DNA from: JAJYKC01 sp035545735
GTDB taxonomy: Bacteria; Acidobacteriota; Terriglobia; Bryobacterales; Bryobacteraceae
DNA: 64,000 nucleotides
Assembly (NCBI GenBank): GCA_035545735.1
Contig: DASZXS010000016.1
Location: 1 to 64,000 of the forward strand
Direction: 5' to 3'
Shown: piece after piece, positions 24,082 to 33,633 of the stretch
How the letters are laid out: every line of letters starts with the position of its first letter
How positions within the stretch are numbered: the first letter of the stretch is position 1
Notes under the pieces: generated by a model
What the model was told of the DNA's origin: nothing
Seen by the model: the letters and a program-made list of their open reading frames with translations, nothing else
Database searches by the model: none
Translations under genes and position numbers: made by a program

Positions 24082-24753
24082 TTAACGGGGAAGAGTGTGG
24101 AACGGCGGAGCGCGGCCGGAGTGAATGGCGATAGCGCGCCCCGGACCAGAGGAGAGTCTCTCGGCGTGTACGCGGCGGCCGGCCGGGTCCGCCGGCGGCA
24201 GGAAACCGGGCAGGGGAGCGGCGCCGGAACCTCGCGCCTCGGCAGGCAACAGCGCGGCATTTCCCTGTTGTCCAAAAGGCGCTCCAACCGACGGGTCGCG
24301 GACCGACGCGGGGAAATCGAAATCCGGGAAATCCTCTGCAGGGGCAAACTTTCCGGAACCGTCGTTGATCCAAATTCCCAGACGGCGGTTGGTGACCGGA
24401 CTCACCGCGATCAGGTCCAGATCGTTGTCGCCATCGATATCCCAGGGAAGCAGGCGAATCTCGCTCAGGTGCGCGATCTCAAATACGGCCGGCGCACGCC
24501 GGGAGGTTCCGAAGCGGACTTCAATCGATCGCGTGGCGGCGCCCGGAGAAGAGGTTAAGAGATCCGGCCGGCCATCGCCGTCGAAATCCGCGATGATCCA
24601 GGATTTTTCGAGGGATGGCAGGGACAGCTTCGGGAGAGAAAATACCGCCCCGGGAGTTATGGCGCGAGGAACCGCTGCGACTCTCTGTGTGATGCATAAT
24701 GCGGCGACGCTGGCCAACAACGACGCCGGCAGCAGTTTACGGAGCGGCAGCAT
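24082..24753 (-). CDS. Secreted FG-GAP/VCBS repeat protein
   Basis: A 223-aa protein with a signal peptide and two FG-GAP-type calcium-binding repeats: IIADFDGDGRPDLL and PWDIDGDNDLDLIAVS, each with the DxDxDG-type loop. A third partial repeat may be WINDGSGKFAPAEDF. The last 70 residues are Ala/Pro/Arg-rich and unlike the family, which suggests the C-terminus has been altered by a frameshift or replaced. Such domains usually form beta-propellers of several repeats, so this copy looks short. It is divergent from the TonB-dependent receptor, 107 bp apart. Confidence 0.65.
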   Translation of the reverse strand: MLPLRKLLPASLLASVAALCITQRVAAVPRAITPGAVFSLPKLSLPSLEKSWIIADFDGDGRPDLLTSSPGAATRSIEVRFGTSRRAPAVFEIAHLSEIRLLPWDIDGDNDLDLIAVSPVTNRRLGIWINDGSGKFAPAEDFPDFDFPASVRDPSVGAPFGQQGNAALLPAEARGSGAAPLPGFLPPADPAGRRVHAERLSSGPGRAIAIHSGRAPPFHTLPR

Positions 24754-24860
24754 TCTAAATTCGGGTGTCTTCGGCTTCAGTTTAGCAGAGCGTTTCCGGT
24801 GACTTATGCTCGTTCCGCGAACGATAGAGATTCCTTCGTGTATACGTTACACTGTCCCGT

Positions 24861-27800
24861 ATGAAGAACATTGCGCTGGCGTTGGCCGCCGCTCTCCTTG
24901 CGTTGCAGCCACTTACGGTCGCGCAATCGGGAAAAGCGGAATTGTTCGGGACTATCGAGGACCCCTCCGGCAGCCCCGTTTCGATGGCGCGGGTGGAGGC
25001 GGAACAGCAATCCACGGGAGCGCTCTTCCAAGCAACTACCACGGAGAACGGGGAATACCACCTGGTAGGCGTTCCGCCCGGCAGCTATGTTCTGTCCGTT
25101 ACGAAGCCGGGCTTTCGGACTTACCGCCGGAGCGGCATCGTTCTGCGCCTGGATGACCGGATCCACCTCAATGTGCCGCTGGCCGTGGGGGAGATGTCGG
25201 AAACCGTGGATGTGCACGCAGAGGCCTCGCTGCTCCAGACCGGATCTGGCTCGGTCAACTTCAGCGTCAATTCCCGCTCGGTCTCCACGCTGCCGCTTGA
25301 CGGCCGCAACTTTATTCCCCTGATCGCGCTGTCTCCCGGCGTAGCATTGCCGGGCGGAGGTTCTCTGCTGCCCCGGATAAACGGCAGCCGGCCGCGCACG
25401 AACGAGTACATCTATGACGGCATTAGCGCCCTTCAGCCGGAGCCGGGTCAGGTGGTCTTTTATCCCATCGTTGACGCGATTGAGGAGTTTCGCGCTGAAA
25501 CCAGTTCCTACTCGCCGGAATACGGGCGCTCGAACGGCGGCGCGGTTCTGGTCGCCACGAAGTCCGGAGGGAATGAATTACACGGCACGCTCTTCGAATT
25601 TTTTCGCAATGAGGATCTGAATGCGCGTAATTATTTTGCGCAGCCCGGGCGCAAACCTGAATTCCGCCGCAACCAATACGGCTTTGTTCTCGGCGGGCCC
25701 ATCCAGAAGAATAAAACCTTCTTTTTCGTGGACTGGCAGGGAACCGCCCTGCGCACTGGCGCTACCCGTTTCAGCACCGTGCCATCGGTGAGCCAGCGGT
25801 CCGGCATCTTTACGTCCCCCATCTACGATCCCGGAACCCCGGCCCGCCTGCCATTTCCGGGGAACACCATCCCACAATCCCGGTTCGATCCTTTGGCGGG
25901 GCAGATTCTGGCGGTTTATCCGGAGCCCAACCGGGCGGGCGCGGCCAACAACTACGTGCGCGCGGCCGTGGAGCCGAACCACCAGGATCAGTTCGATGCT
26001 CGCCTGGATCGCTATTTCAGCGCGCGCCAGAGGGTCTTCGGCCGCTATTCGTTCTCCACCAGCGACGACACGCCGGTCACACCGCTTCCCGACGGCAGCG
26101 GCAACATCACGTCCGGCGTCATTAGCCGCACCATCACGCGCGGCGATCAAGTAGTGGCGGAGCACGAATGGACGCTCAACCCCACATTGCTGAATCAATT
26201 CCGTTTCGGCTTTACCCGCCGCGATTCGCAGGGGAACGGCCCGCAAAACCCTTCCCTTACCGTTCCCGGAACTCCGGACAATCTATTTTCCGCGGCGCTC
26301 CCGACATTCCTCGTCTCCGGTTTCCAGCAGATCGGCGCGCCCGCGGGCGCCAATTCGCGTTTTACCACCAGCGTGGCCGAGTACATGGATACACTCTCCG
26401 CGGTGCGTGGCAGGCACACTCTCAAGTTCGGCGTGGACATCCGCCGGGAGTCGCTCGATGTCGTCCAACCCCCCAATCCCGCCGGTTCCTATACTTTCAA
26501 TACGACTGGAACAAACAAACTCGGCGTTGCGGGTAGCGGCAACTCGCTGGCGTCGTTCCTGCTTGGACAGGTGGGCGCGTTCTCGATCGACGTGCAGCGC
26601 CGCCAGTTGCAGGAACGGGCGAACATCGCCGAATTTTTCGCCGGCGACGACTGGCGGGCCACCGACCGCCTCACCCTGAGCCTCGGGACCCGCTACACGC
26701 TCAATTTTCCGTCGCACGAGGTCAGCAATCAGGGCGCGGTCTTCAATCTCAACACGCAATTGCTGGAGTTTCCGCACACTGCGCGCGATCTCGAATGCTG
26801 CGATTTCGGCCCGCGCGCCGGTCTCGCCTACCGGCTCGGCGACTCCATGGTCATTCGCTCGGGGTATGGACTCGTGTGGTTTGAACAGACTGGGATTACC
26901 ACGCCTTTCACGCTGCCTCAATTCCCCTTCGTGCAGACCATCGGGCAGCAGACTCTGGACAACATCAACGCGGCGTTCCTGCTTTCCAACGGGCCCTCTA
27001 TTCAAGTTACGTCTCCCAATCCGAATTCCGGTCTGGGCCAGGGAGTGTTCGGATCGCAGCGCGATAACGGCTCCGGATATTCGCAGCAGTGGAACTTCTC
27101 CGTGCAGAAAACCTTCCATCGCGACCTGAGTTTTGAAGTGGGATATCTGGGCTCCAAGAATACGCGGCTTGGTCTGCCCGAAGCCAATCTCAATCAGCTT
27201 CCCGCCGAGTCGCTGGCACTTGGCGCGGCGCTGCTTCAGAAGGTTCCCAATCCGTATTACGGTGAACTGCCGCCTACCTCCTCGCTGGATACTCCCACGA
27301 TCGCGCGGCAGCAATTGATGCGCGCCTTTCCCCGTTTCACTAACGTAGCCTTGTTCCGGGATAACGTCGGGAATTCCTCATACCACTCGGCGCAGGCCCG
27401 CATGGAAAAGCGATTTTCGCATGGACTTACCCTCAGCATGGCGTACACGTTCTCGAAATTGATCGACGACGCTTCCAGCTATTTCTCGCAGACGATTTTC
27501 ACCGGCCCGGTGTTGAACAATAGTGGAGCGGCCGACGCATTCAACCGGCGCCTGGAGCGCGACCTTTCGAGCGGCGATATTCCGCGCGTTTTTACCGCGG
27601 CCTGGGTTTATGACGTGCCGAAGGTCTGGAAAATCTCCGGATGGACCGTTGCCGGCGCTGTGCGCATTCAATCCGGAGATACGGTGCCGGTGTCGCAGGC
27701 GACCAATAGCAACGCCAGCCTCGGCTATGCTGTTCAGCGCCCGAACCGTGTCAAGGACCCGAATTCTTTCGAAGGCAGAAGCGCAACCGAATGGTTCGAC

Positions 27801-28076
27801 GTCTCGGCATTCACTCTGGCGCCGCAGTTCACGTTGGGCACCAGTTCACGCGACCCGGTTCGCGGCCCCGGCCTGCAGCAGGCGGACCTGATGATTGGCA
27901 AGACCTTCCGGCTCACCGAGCGGGCGTCGCTCGAATTTCGGGCGGAGGCGTTCAATATTTCGAACACGCCCGGCCTGAACGATCCGAACGGCTCTTTCGG
28001 CTCGGCTGCTTTTGGAGCGATCACCAGCGCGGGCGATCCGCGCGATTTCGAGTTTGCCCTCAAACTCCACTTTTAG
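24861..28076 (+). CDS. TonB-dependent receptor with carboxypeptidase-regulatory domain (Oar-like)
   Basis: A 1071-aa outer-membrane protein. After a signal peptide (ending TVAQ) comes a carboxypeptidase-regulatory-like beta-sandwich (about residues 25-110: GTIEDPSGSPVSMARV ... GSYVLSVTKPGF), then the plug domain (about 125-235, with SVSTLPLDGRNF and EFRAETSSYSPEYGRSNGG) and a 22-strand barrel ending in FEFALKLHF with terminal Phe. This architecture is greatly expanded in Acidobacteriota and resembles Myxococcus Oar; most take up oligosaccharides or peptides. No TonB box is obvious. No SusD-like partner or peptidase is adjacent. Confidence 0.92.
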   Translation: MKNIALALAAALLALQPLTVAQSGKAELFGTIEDPSGSPVSMARVEAEQQSTGALFQATTTENGEYHLVGVPPGSYVLSVTKPGFRTYRRSGIVLRLDDRIHLNVPLAVGEMSETVDVHAEASLLQTGSGSVNFSVNSRSVSTLPLDGRNFIPLIALSPGVALPGGGSLLPRINGSRPRTNEYIYDGISALQPEPGQVVFYPIVDAIEEFRAETSSYSPEYGRSNGGAVLVATKSGGNELHGTLFEFFRNEDLNARNYFAQPGRKPEFRRNQYGFVLGGPIQKNKTFFFVDWQGTALRTGATRFSTVPSVSQRSGIFTSPIYDPGTPARLPFPGNTIPQSRFDPLAGQILAVYPEPNRAGAANNYVRAAVEPNHQDQFDARLDRYFSARQRVFGRYSFSTSDDTPVTPLPDGSGNITSGVISRTITRGDQVVAEHEWTLNPTLLNQFRFGFTRRDSQGNGPQNPSLTVPGTPDNLFSAALPTFLVSGFQQIGAPAGANSRFTTSVAEYMDTLSAVRGRHTLKFGVDIRRESLDVVQPPNPAGSYTFNTTGTNKLGVAGSGNSLASFLLGQVGAFSIDVQRRQLQERANIAEFFAGDDWRATDRLTLSLGTRYTLNFPSHEVSNQGAVFNLNTQLLEFPHTARDLECCDFGPRAGLAYRLGDSMVIRSGYGLVWFEQTGITTPFTLPQFPFVQTIGQQTLDNINAAFLLSNGPSIQVTSPNPNSGLGQGVFGSQRDNGSGYSQQWNFSVQKTFHRDLSFEVGYLGSKNTRLGLPEANLNQLPAESLALGAALLQKVPNPYYGELPPTSSLDTPTIARQQLMRAFPRFTNVALFRDNVGNSSYHSAQARMEKRFSHGLTLSMAYTFSKLIDDASSYFSQTIFTGPVLNNSGAADAFNRRLERDLSSGDIPRVFTAAWVYDVPKVWKISGWTVAGAVRIQSGDTVPVSQATNSNASLGYAVQRPNRVKDPNSFEGRSATEWFDVSAFTLAPQFTLGTSSRDPVRGPGLQQADLMIGKTFRLTERASLEFRAEAFNISNTPGLNDPNGSFGSAAFGAITSAGDPRDFEFALKLHF

Positions 28077-28100
28077 CGCGGCTTGCTACACTCTTTCGAC

Positions 28101-28727
28101 ATGAGCATTTCCTATAACCGTGTTGCGGGCGGGAGCGTGGAACGGCTCGCGGCATTGAGCGACGGCATTTTCGCGGTCGCCATGACGCTGCTGGTTCTCG
28201 ATTTGAAGACTCCCGCCGAGGAGGCCGTCCATAGCGAACATCAGTTGATTGCCGCTCTCGCCGCCATGGCGCCGCAATTACTCGTTTATGCGATGAGCTT
28301 TCTGACGCTCGGTATTTTCTGGGTTGGCCAGCAGACCCAACTCAACCATCTGGAGCGCTCCGATCGCAGCCTTTCGTGGATCCACCTGGCGTTTCTCTGC
28401 GCCGTCACCATTTTGCCGTTCTCAACACGTCTGCTAGCCGGTTTCGCGGGCTATCGCGCGGCGCTGCTGGTTTACTGGTCGAATATCTTTCTACTCGGCG
28501 CCACTCTTTACCTCAGTTGGGGCTGTGCGACCCGCGGCGGATTGGTGAAGAGCGACATGCCGCCGGAGACGGCCGCGGCCATCTGCCGCCGGATCCTCAT
28601 CGCGCAAGCTCTTTACGCCGGCGGAGCCGCACTGTGCGTGTTCCACACGGGCCTGAGCATCGGCTTCCTCATTCTGGTGCAGTTGAATTATGCGATCGCG
28701 CCGCATCTGCCCGGCAAGCGGGGCTAG
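28101..28727 (+). CDS. TMEM175/DUF1211-family membrane protein
   Basis: About 208 aa with six predicted helices. The N-terminal signature RLAALSDGIFAVAMTLLVLDL corresponds to the RxxxFSDG motif of TMEM175 channels, with Leu in place of Phe. Bacterial members have been described as potassium-leak channels. The start at 28101 (ATG) is chosen because the motif follows directly; the frame extends upstream to a TTG. It begins 24 bp after the TonB-dependent receptor and may be read from the same transcript. Confidence 0.85.
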   Translation: MSISYNRVAGGSVERLAALSDGIFAVAMTLLVLDLKTPAEEAVHSEHQLIAALAAMAPQLLVYAMSFLTLGIFWVGQQTQLNHLERSDRSLSWIHLAFLCAVTILPFSTRLLAGFAGYRAALLVYWSNIFLLGATLYLSWGCATRGGLVKSDMPPETAAAICRRILIAQALYAGGAALCVFHTGLSIGFLILVQLNYAIAPHLPGKRG

Positions 28728-28766
28728 ACGGCTGTTAGTCTGTGTACTGGGTGCTCACCAATCGCC

Positions 28767-29450
<684 letters not shown>

Positions 29451-29484
29451 CCCTTTCTCAACGGGAGGATGTGCAAAGGCTGGA

Positions 29485-29877
29485 ATGAAGTTCCTATTGC
29501 TGATGTTCAGTGTTCTGTTTCATTTTCTGCTCGGCCTGTTTCTGTTCGGCGTCGGGGTGGTTACGGTGTCCGGCGGCGTGGACAACCTGAAGCTCGGCAT
29601 GCTTCCCTGGACCGGAGCCGCCTTGACGACCGCCGTTATCCTCACCGGATTGCTCGGTATGGCGATCGCGATTCTCGGTCTTTTGGGGCGGTTGAAGTTT
29701 TTACTTCCCCTCTGGGCCGCGATCGTGCTGGTGATGATGGTGAAAGGCTTCTTTATTTCTTCGTACGTGTTCGGCGGCAAGGACGGTTTTCATAACGCTC
29801 TCTGGCTAACCCTTGGCGCGCTGCTGGCGTTTCTTTTTAGTTGGGCCGTCTTCCGCAAGAAGAAAGCGGCCCTTTAA
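29485..29877 (+). CDS. Small four-helix membrane protein, unknown function
   Basis: A 130-aa protein made almost wholly of four transmembrane helices (about 3-28, 40-65, 70-90, 100-122), with a basic C-terminus (FRKKKAAL). I recognise no family. It follows the HAD gene by 34 bp on the same strand. Confidence 0.65.
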   Translation: MKFLLLMFSVLFHFLLGLFLFGVGVVTVSGGVDNLKLGMLPWTGAALTTAVILTGLLGMAIAILGLLGRLKFLLPLWAAIVLVMMVKGFFISSYVFGGKDGFHNALWLTLGALLAFLFSWAVFRKKKAAL

Positions 29878-29883
29878 GACGAA

Positions 29884-30675
29884 TTAAAAGCTAATGGAGG
29901 CTTTTGCGAGAATGCCTCCGTCACATACCAGGTGCGAGCCGGTGACGTAAGAGGCTTCGTCGGAGAAGAGCCATAATGCCGCGCGGGCCGGTTCTTCGGG
30001 CTGCGCGAGCCGGCCGGCGGGAACCTCCGCGGCGATTTGCGCGCGCAGTCTGGGCACATCGGCGGCGTCGGCGTTGGCCCACATCATGCCGGTTTCTGTC
30101 GCGCCGGGCACAATCGCATTCACCCGGATGCCGTAGCGGGCATAATCGACGGCCAGACAGCGCACCAGCGAGCTGATTCCGCCTTTCGAAGCGCTATAAG
30201 CTTCCGCGCCGCCGGCCGCAAAACCAACGGACGCGGCGGGAGACGACGCGCAGACGATGGATCCCGGCAATCCGTGTTTCAATAGCAGCGCAATGGCGTG
30301 CCGGGCCGTGTAGAACACCCCATCCAGATTCACGTTCATCACTCTGCGCCAGGTCTCCGCCGGCAGCTCGTGCGCCGGGCCGCCGCGATCGATTCCCGCC
30401 CCGGCAAACACCGCCGTCGGAACGCCGAGCTGCTTCTCGATTTCGCTGAACGCCTTCGCCACCGCCGCTTCATTGGATACATCGACGTTGAGAGCCAGGG
30501 CCTTGCCGTGGTTGATCTCCACCACCTGCGTTCCCACGGCCAGAGCGCCCTGCGCATCCCGGTCGAGCACGGCCACGCTCGCGCCGCGCTCCGCCGCCAG
30601 CAGCGCCACCGCGCGGCCGATACCCGCGGCGCCCCCGGTTACTAATACGATTCGATCTTTTAGGGATGATTCCAT
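29884..30675 (-). CDS. Short-chain dehydrogenase/reductase
   Basis: About 263 aa from the ATG at 30675. The cofactor motif is VTGGAAGIGRA, the Asp after strand 2 (VAVLDRD) suggests NAD(H) preference, and the catalytic set is Ser in CASSPAA, Tyr and Lys in YSASKGG, with VNAIVPGATETGM downstream. Substrate unknown. Its last 7 codons end 6 bp from the convergent membrane-protein gene. The same coordinates upstream of the ATG run into the decayed gene region on the other strand. Confidence 0.92.
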   Translation of the reverse strand: MESSLKDRIVLVTGGAAGIGRAVALLAAERGASVAVLDRDAQGALAVGTQVVEINHGKALALNVDVSNEAAVAKAFSEIEKQLGVPTAVFAGAGIDRGGPAHELPAETWRRVMNVNLDGVFYTARHAIALLLKHGLPGSIVCASSPAASVGFAAGGAEAYSASKGGISSLVRCLAVDYARYGIRVNAIVPGATETGMMWANADAADVPRLRAQIAAEVPAGRLAQPEEPARAALWLFSDEASYVTGSHLVCDGGILAKASISF

Positions 30676-30770
30676 TTCGTTTGTCTTCACAGTGTAGACG
30701 AGACCGGGGTCAAGTGTTCGGAAAGACGCGGACAAACGGCTTTTTCGCCCTGAAGAAGATTGCTACGCAA

Positions 30771-32239
30771 ATGTTCCGCATGGCACCCTACAGCCTGAAG
30801 CAGCTAAGCATGGAGGATGTCTTCGGCGGAGGTGTCCTTTCTGATGTTGGCTCAATCCGTGTTGCCGCGGATCACACGGCCGGCGTGCTGGGAGTTCTGT
30901 CGCTCACCCATCGCGGATTGTCGACGACATACTTTGATGAGGAACTAGCGATGCCGACTATGGAAGGATCCAACGCCTATCGGGGCGTTGCGGATGATGC
31001 CGAAGGCGGTTCAGCGATTATTGCTGTTACATCCCTCTCGGCCATGTCGCAACAGATTACCGTGACGTGTCTTCGCGAGGAAGGTGCGCCGCGCCGGAAA
31101 ACACTGGATCTGGCGCCGAATGGGACGGTTCTTATTCCAGGCGCGATTGTTGGCGCCTCTGCCTTTGACGCGAACGCTGACGGCGACAACCCGAGGAGGG
31201 CTCGAAAAGGATTGGGCATTGCCGTGACGAGCAACGCTATGGCGGGCGAGTTTGCCGTCTACGGTGTGGTCGCACATCGGCAGAGCGACAAACCGTTCTT
31301 TACTTCTGTGAATTTCTCCGATCCGAAGACGCGGCAGTCAAGCGATTCCGTATACGTTGGCATTCCCGTTGGGCCCTCTTCGCTGTTGGCGGCGGGCAGC
31401 TATACTCCCGAAATCTCACTGACGAATTTCGGAGCGGAGGGCGCGAACATTGCACTCGAATCATTCTCGACGGCGAACGGCAAAGCACAAGCAACCACGT
31501 TGGCCAGTTTTGTGTTGGCTGCCGGCGGCACCCGGACCGTTCCGCTGGTGCAAATGCCGCCATCTGCCGGACTAACTAACGGCTTGCTGGTGCGCGCCAA
31601 AGCTCAGACGGGGGACGTACTCTCCAAGCTGGTTTCGCGCGGCGGGACGGCGCTGCCGGTTGTAGAGATGCTGGATAAAGATGAGCACGGATCGCACAAT
31701 GCCGGAGGGCATCCCTGGAATATATCTCCGGGGATGAGGTCTACGCTGCTGCTTTTTAACGGAGAGCCGACTCCACAGCAAGTGAATGTGCGATTCGGGA
31801 CGAGGACCGAGCCGTGGATGAAGCAGTACACTTTGGCACCGTTTGAGACGCGGGCCATCAACATCGATCGATTGTTTGAAGAAGGGGAGCAGGACGACAG
31901 CGGGCATGTCCTGCCGGTAGATGTTGTGTCCGGTGAAGTGGGCTGGCAGTCGGCGCGCAATCCGCCGCATACAACTTCACCTCAAATCAAATCACGCAGT
32001 GGGAGGCCTATAATGCCCATAACCCAACAAAGCAAGTGGCGGCTCCGGCCTACAATGCTGGAGGCCCTTGCAACTTTGCGTATCCCGTTATTGCCGGCAC
32101 TCAGAGCTTTCAAGACGCGAACTGGATTAAGGGATATAACGGAGCGAGACCATACTTTATGTCCTGGGTCAACAACGCATGGTCCTACAACGATAGCGCG
32201 AACTATGTGCATGGCGTGTGCGCCGCGGCAGTGCTGTAA
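30771..32239 (+). pseudogene. Decayed gene for a large secreted protein (frame change near 31955-31970)
   Basis: Two well-formed coding segments in different frames abut. The first (30771 to about 31960) reads from MFRMAPYSLKQLS to GEVGWQSARNP and has beta-sandwich-like repeats (SYTPEISLTNFGAEG, GLLVRAKAQTGD, STLLLFNGEPTPQQVNVRF). The second, in another frame, reads YNFTSNQITQWEAYNAHNP, continues through FQDANWIKGYNG and SWVNNAWSYNDS, and stops at 32239. Staying in the first frame gives Arg/Thr-rich nonsense. There is no signal peptide at the 5' end, so the front also seems lost. Either one indel or an internal deletion would explain the frame change. The family is unknown to me, though the style is acidobacterial. 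Confidence 0.65.
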
Positions 32240-32252
32240 TCGGGACACGGAA

Positions 32253-33315
32253 ATGAAGAAGACGCCTTGGCTGCCGTTTGTGGTATGCATACTATCCCTA
32301 TTGGTCTTGGCCGGCTGGGCGCCGGCGGATCGGCAAGCGGCCCCCGGCGCGCCGCGCCTTTACGCTCTCGCAGGCGCCTACTGTCCATTTCGACTCCCCG
32401 GACCGGGTTGACTCGATCAAACTCCCGGTGGCGAAGGGCGATTTTCTGATTTCTGCCGTGTATGCGGAACCGGCGGTTGAGCCTCAAATGATGGTAGTGA
32501 AGATTGCGGGAGGGTATGGCGATACATTTCACATGAGGCTCGTCGGTATTACGGTCGATCCGAAGTTGTCCCCCCGAATAGTCGACTCGATTCCATGGCG
32601 CACGATCGCCGACTTTCGGTACCAGGGAGACATAGGCGGATGGGATAGGGGACGTCCAACCGAATTGGGTATGCCATATCTTTCGCGGCACGGACTTAGC
32701 GAGCATACCCCCGATGGAATTATTAATCTGCTGCCAGTGGTCCGTCCAGCTTATGACGAGCGAGCGGAAGTAAATGCCAGCATACTATGCAGCGGCCGCG
32801 ATTATCTCATTTTCGCTCGCACTCTGGCTGCGCAGGAGGTTCAGAACGAACGCGAGCTACCGTTCACCGTCTACGACCGCAAAAGCCGGGTCATAACAGA
32901 ACTAAAAGCGCCGGGAACTGAATCCCGCCTACGGCTCTTCGGTGAATGGCTGACGATCTTAGTCATTGAACCGAATCCCAGCCACATGCTTAACCCGGGG
33001 CGGGAGTCGATGCGAGAAGTGGGCACGTCCGATCTGCCGCCAACGAGAGAGCAGTATGATAATCCCGCTACGGGTCCGATGTTGTTTCCGGGATGGATAC
33101 GCTGCGTTAACCTCCGCACCGGAGAAACTATCGATTTGAGGACCCACCAAGCCGATAGCGAGGTACTGGATATCAGCGGGCAGAAAGTGCTCTACCGAGT
33201 CAATAAGACGCTCTTCGAGGCGGAGATTGTGAACGGAGGCCTGAAGGCAGTCGAGAGGATTGTGGAGGACGACCGGGTACCCGACATACATTGGGTGTTC
33301 CGTTCCCCTGGCTGA
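32253..33315 (+). pseudogene. Frameshifted gene for a secreted protein
   Basis: A signal peptide opens at ATG 32253 (MKKTPWLPFVVCILSLLVLAG), but its frame stops at 32411. The mature protein lies in the next frame (SQAPTVHFDSPDRVDS onward to 33315). Removing one base from the C5 run at 32341-32345 would join them into about 353 aa without a break, so a one-base insertion there is the simplest explanation. The body shows repeated beta-strand pairs (ELPFTVYDRKSRVI, GWIRCVNLRTGETIDL, SGQKVLYRVN) like a degenerate propeller. It may be a true mutation, a sequencing error, or a switchable tract. Confidence 0.6.
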
Positions 33316-33377
33316 AGTGGCCATTCCGGGAGTTCAGCGGGTAGAGGGCAAAAGGTCGAGGGCCGTCGAGTCCAGCG

Positions 33378-33572
33378 ATGCCGCTCCTCTATCGTCATCC
33401 GAAGTTTCTCTGGCTCCTCTGCCCGTTGATGCTTTGCTGGAGTTGCCGTTTATGGATGCTGGTGCACCGCGGGCTCATTAGCGAGGACCCGGTGGTTTTT
33501 GTGGCCAAGGACCGCCTGACGCATCTGATCGCGCTGGCCGCTTTGGGCCTCCTGGCGTGCGCTACGCGGTAG
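33378..33572 (+). pseudogene. C-terminal fragment of a UbiA-family prenyltransferase
   Basis: The 64 codons read LLYRHPKFLWLLCPL..., then WMLVHRGLISEDPVVFVAKDRLT and a final helix, matching the last two helices of UbiA-type polyprenyl transferases of the kind fused to HAD domains. There is no trace of the other ~220 residues upstream in any frame. The fragment probably marks the end of a deletion or insertion event. The rest of the stretch 33316-33633 holds no gene that I can see. Confidence 0.6.
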
Positions 33573-33633
33573 CGCCGGTGCGCCGGAAACCTCGTCATCC
33601 TTCCAGGGCGGGTATGCTTGTTTTAGAACTCCC

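Noticed and set aside
24841..24860. TATACG/TACACT elements just before the TonB-dependent receptor
   Set aside because: They resemble weak -10 boxes but lie too close to the start codon and have no partner -35.
30666..32411. A single 581-codon protein across the decayed region
   Set aside because: Its last ~150 codons are nonsense-like and cover both the true end of the first gene in another frame and the signal peptide of the second gene.
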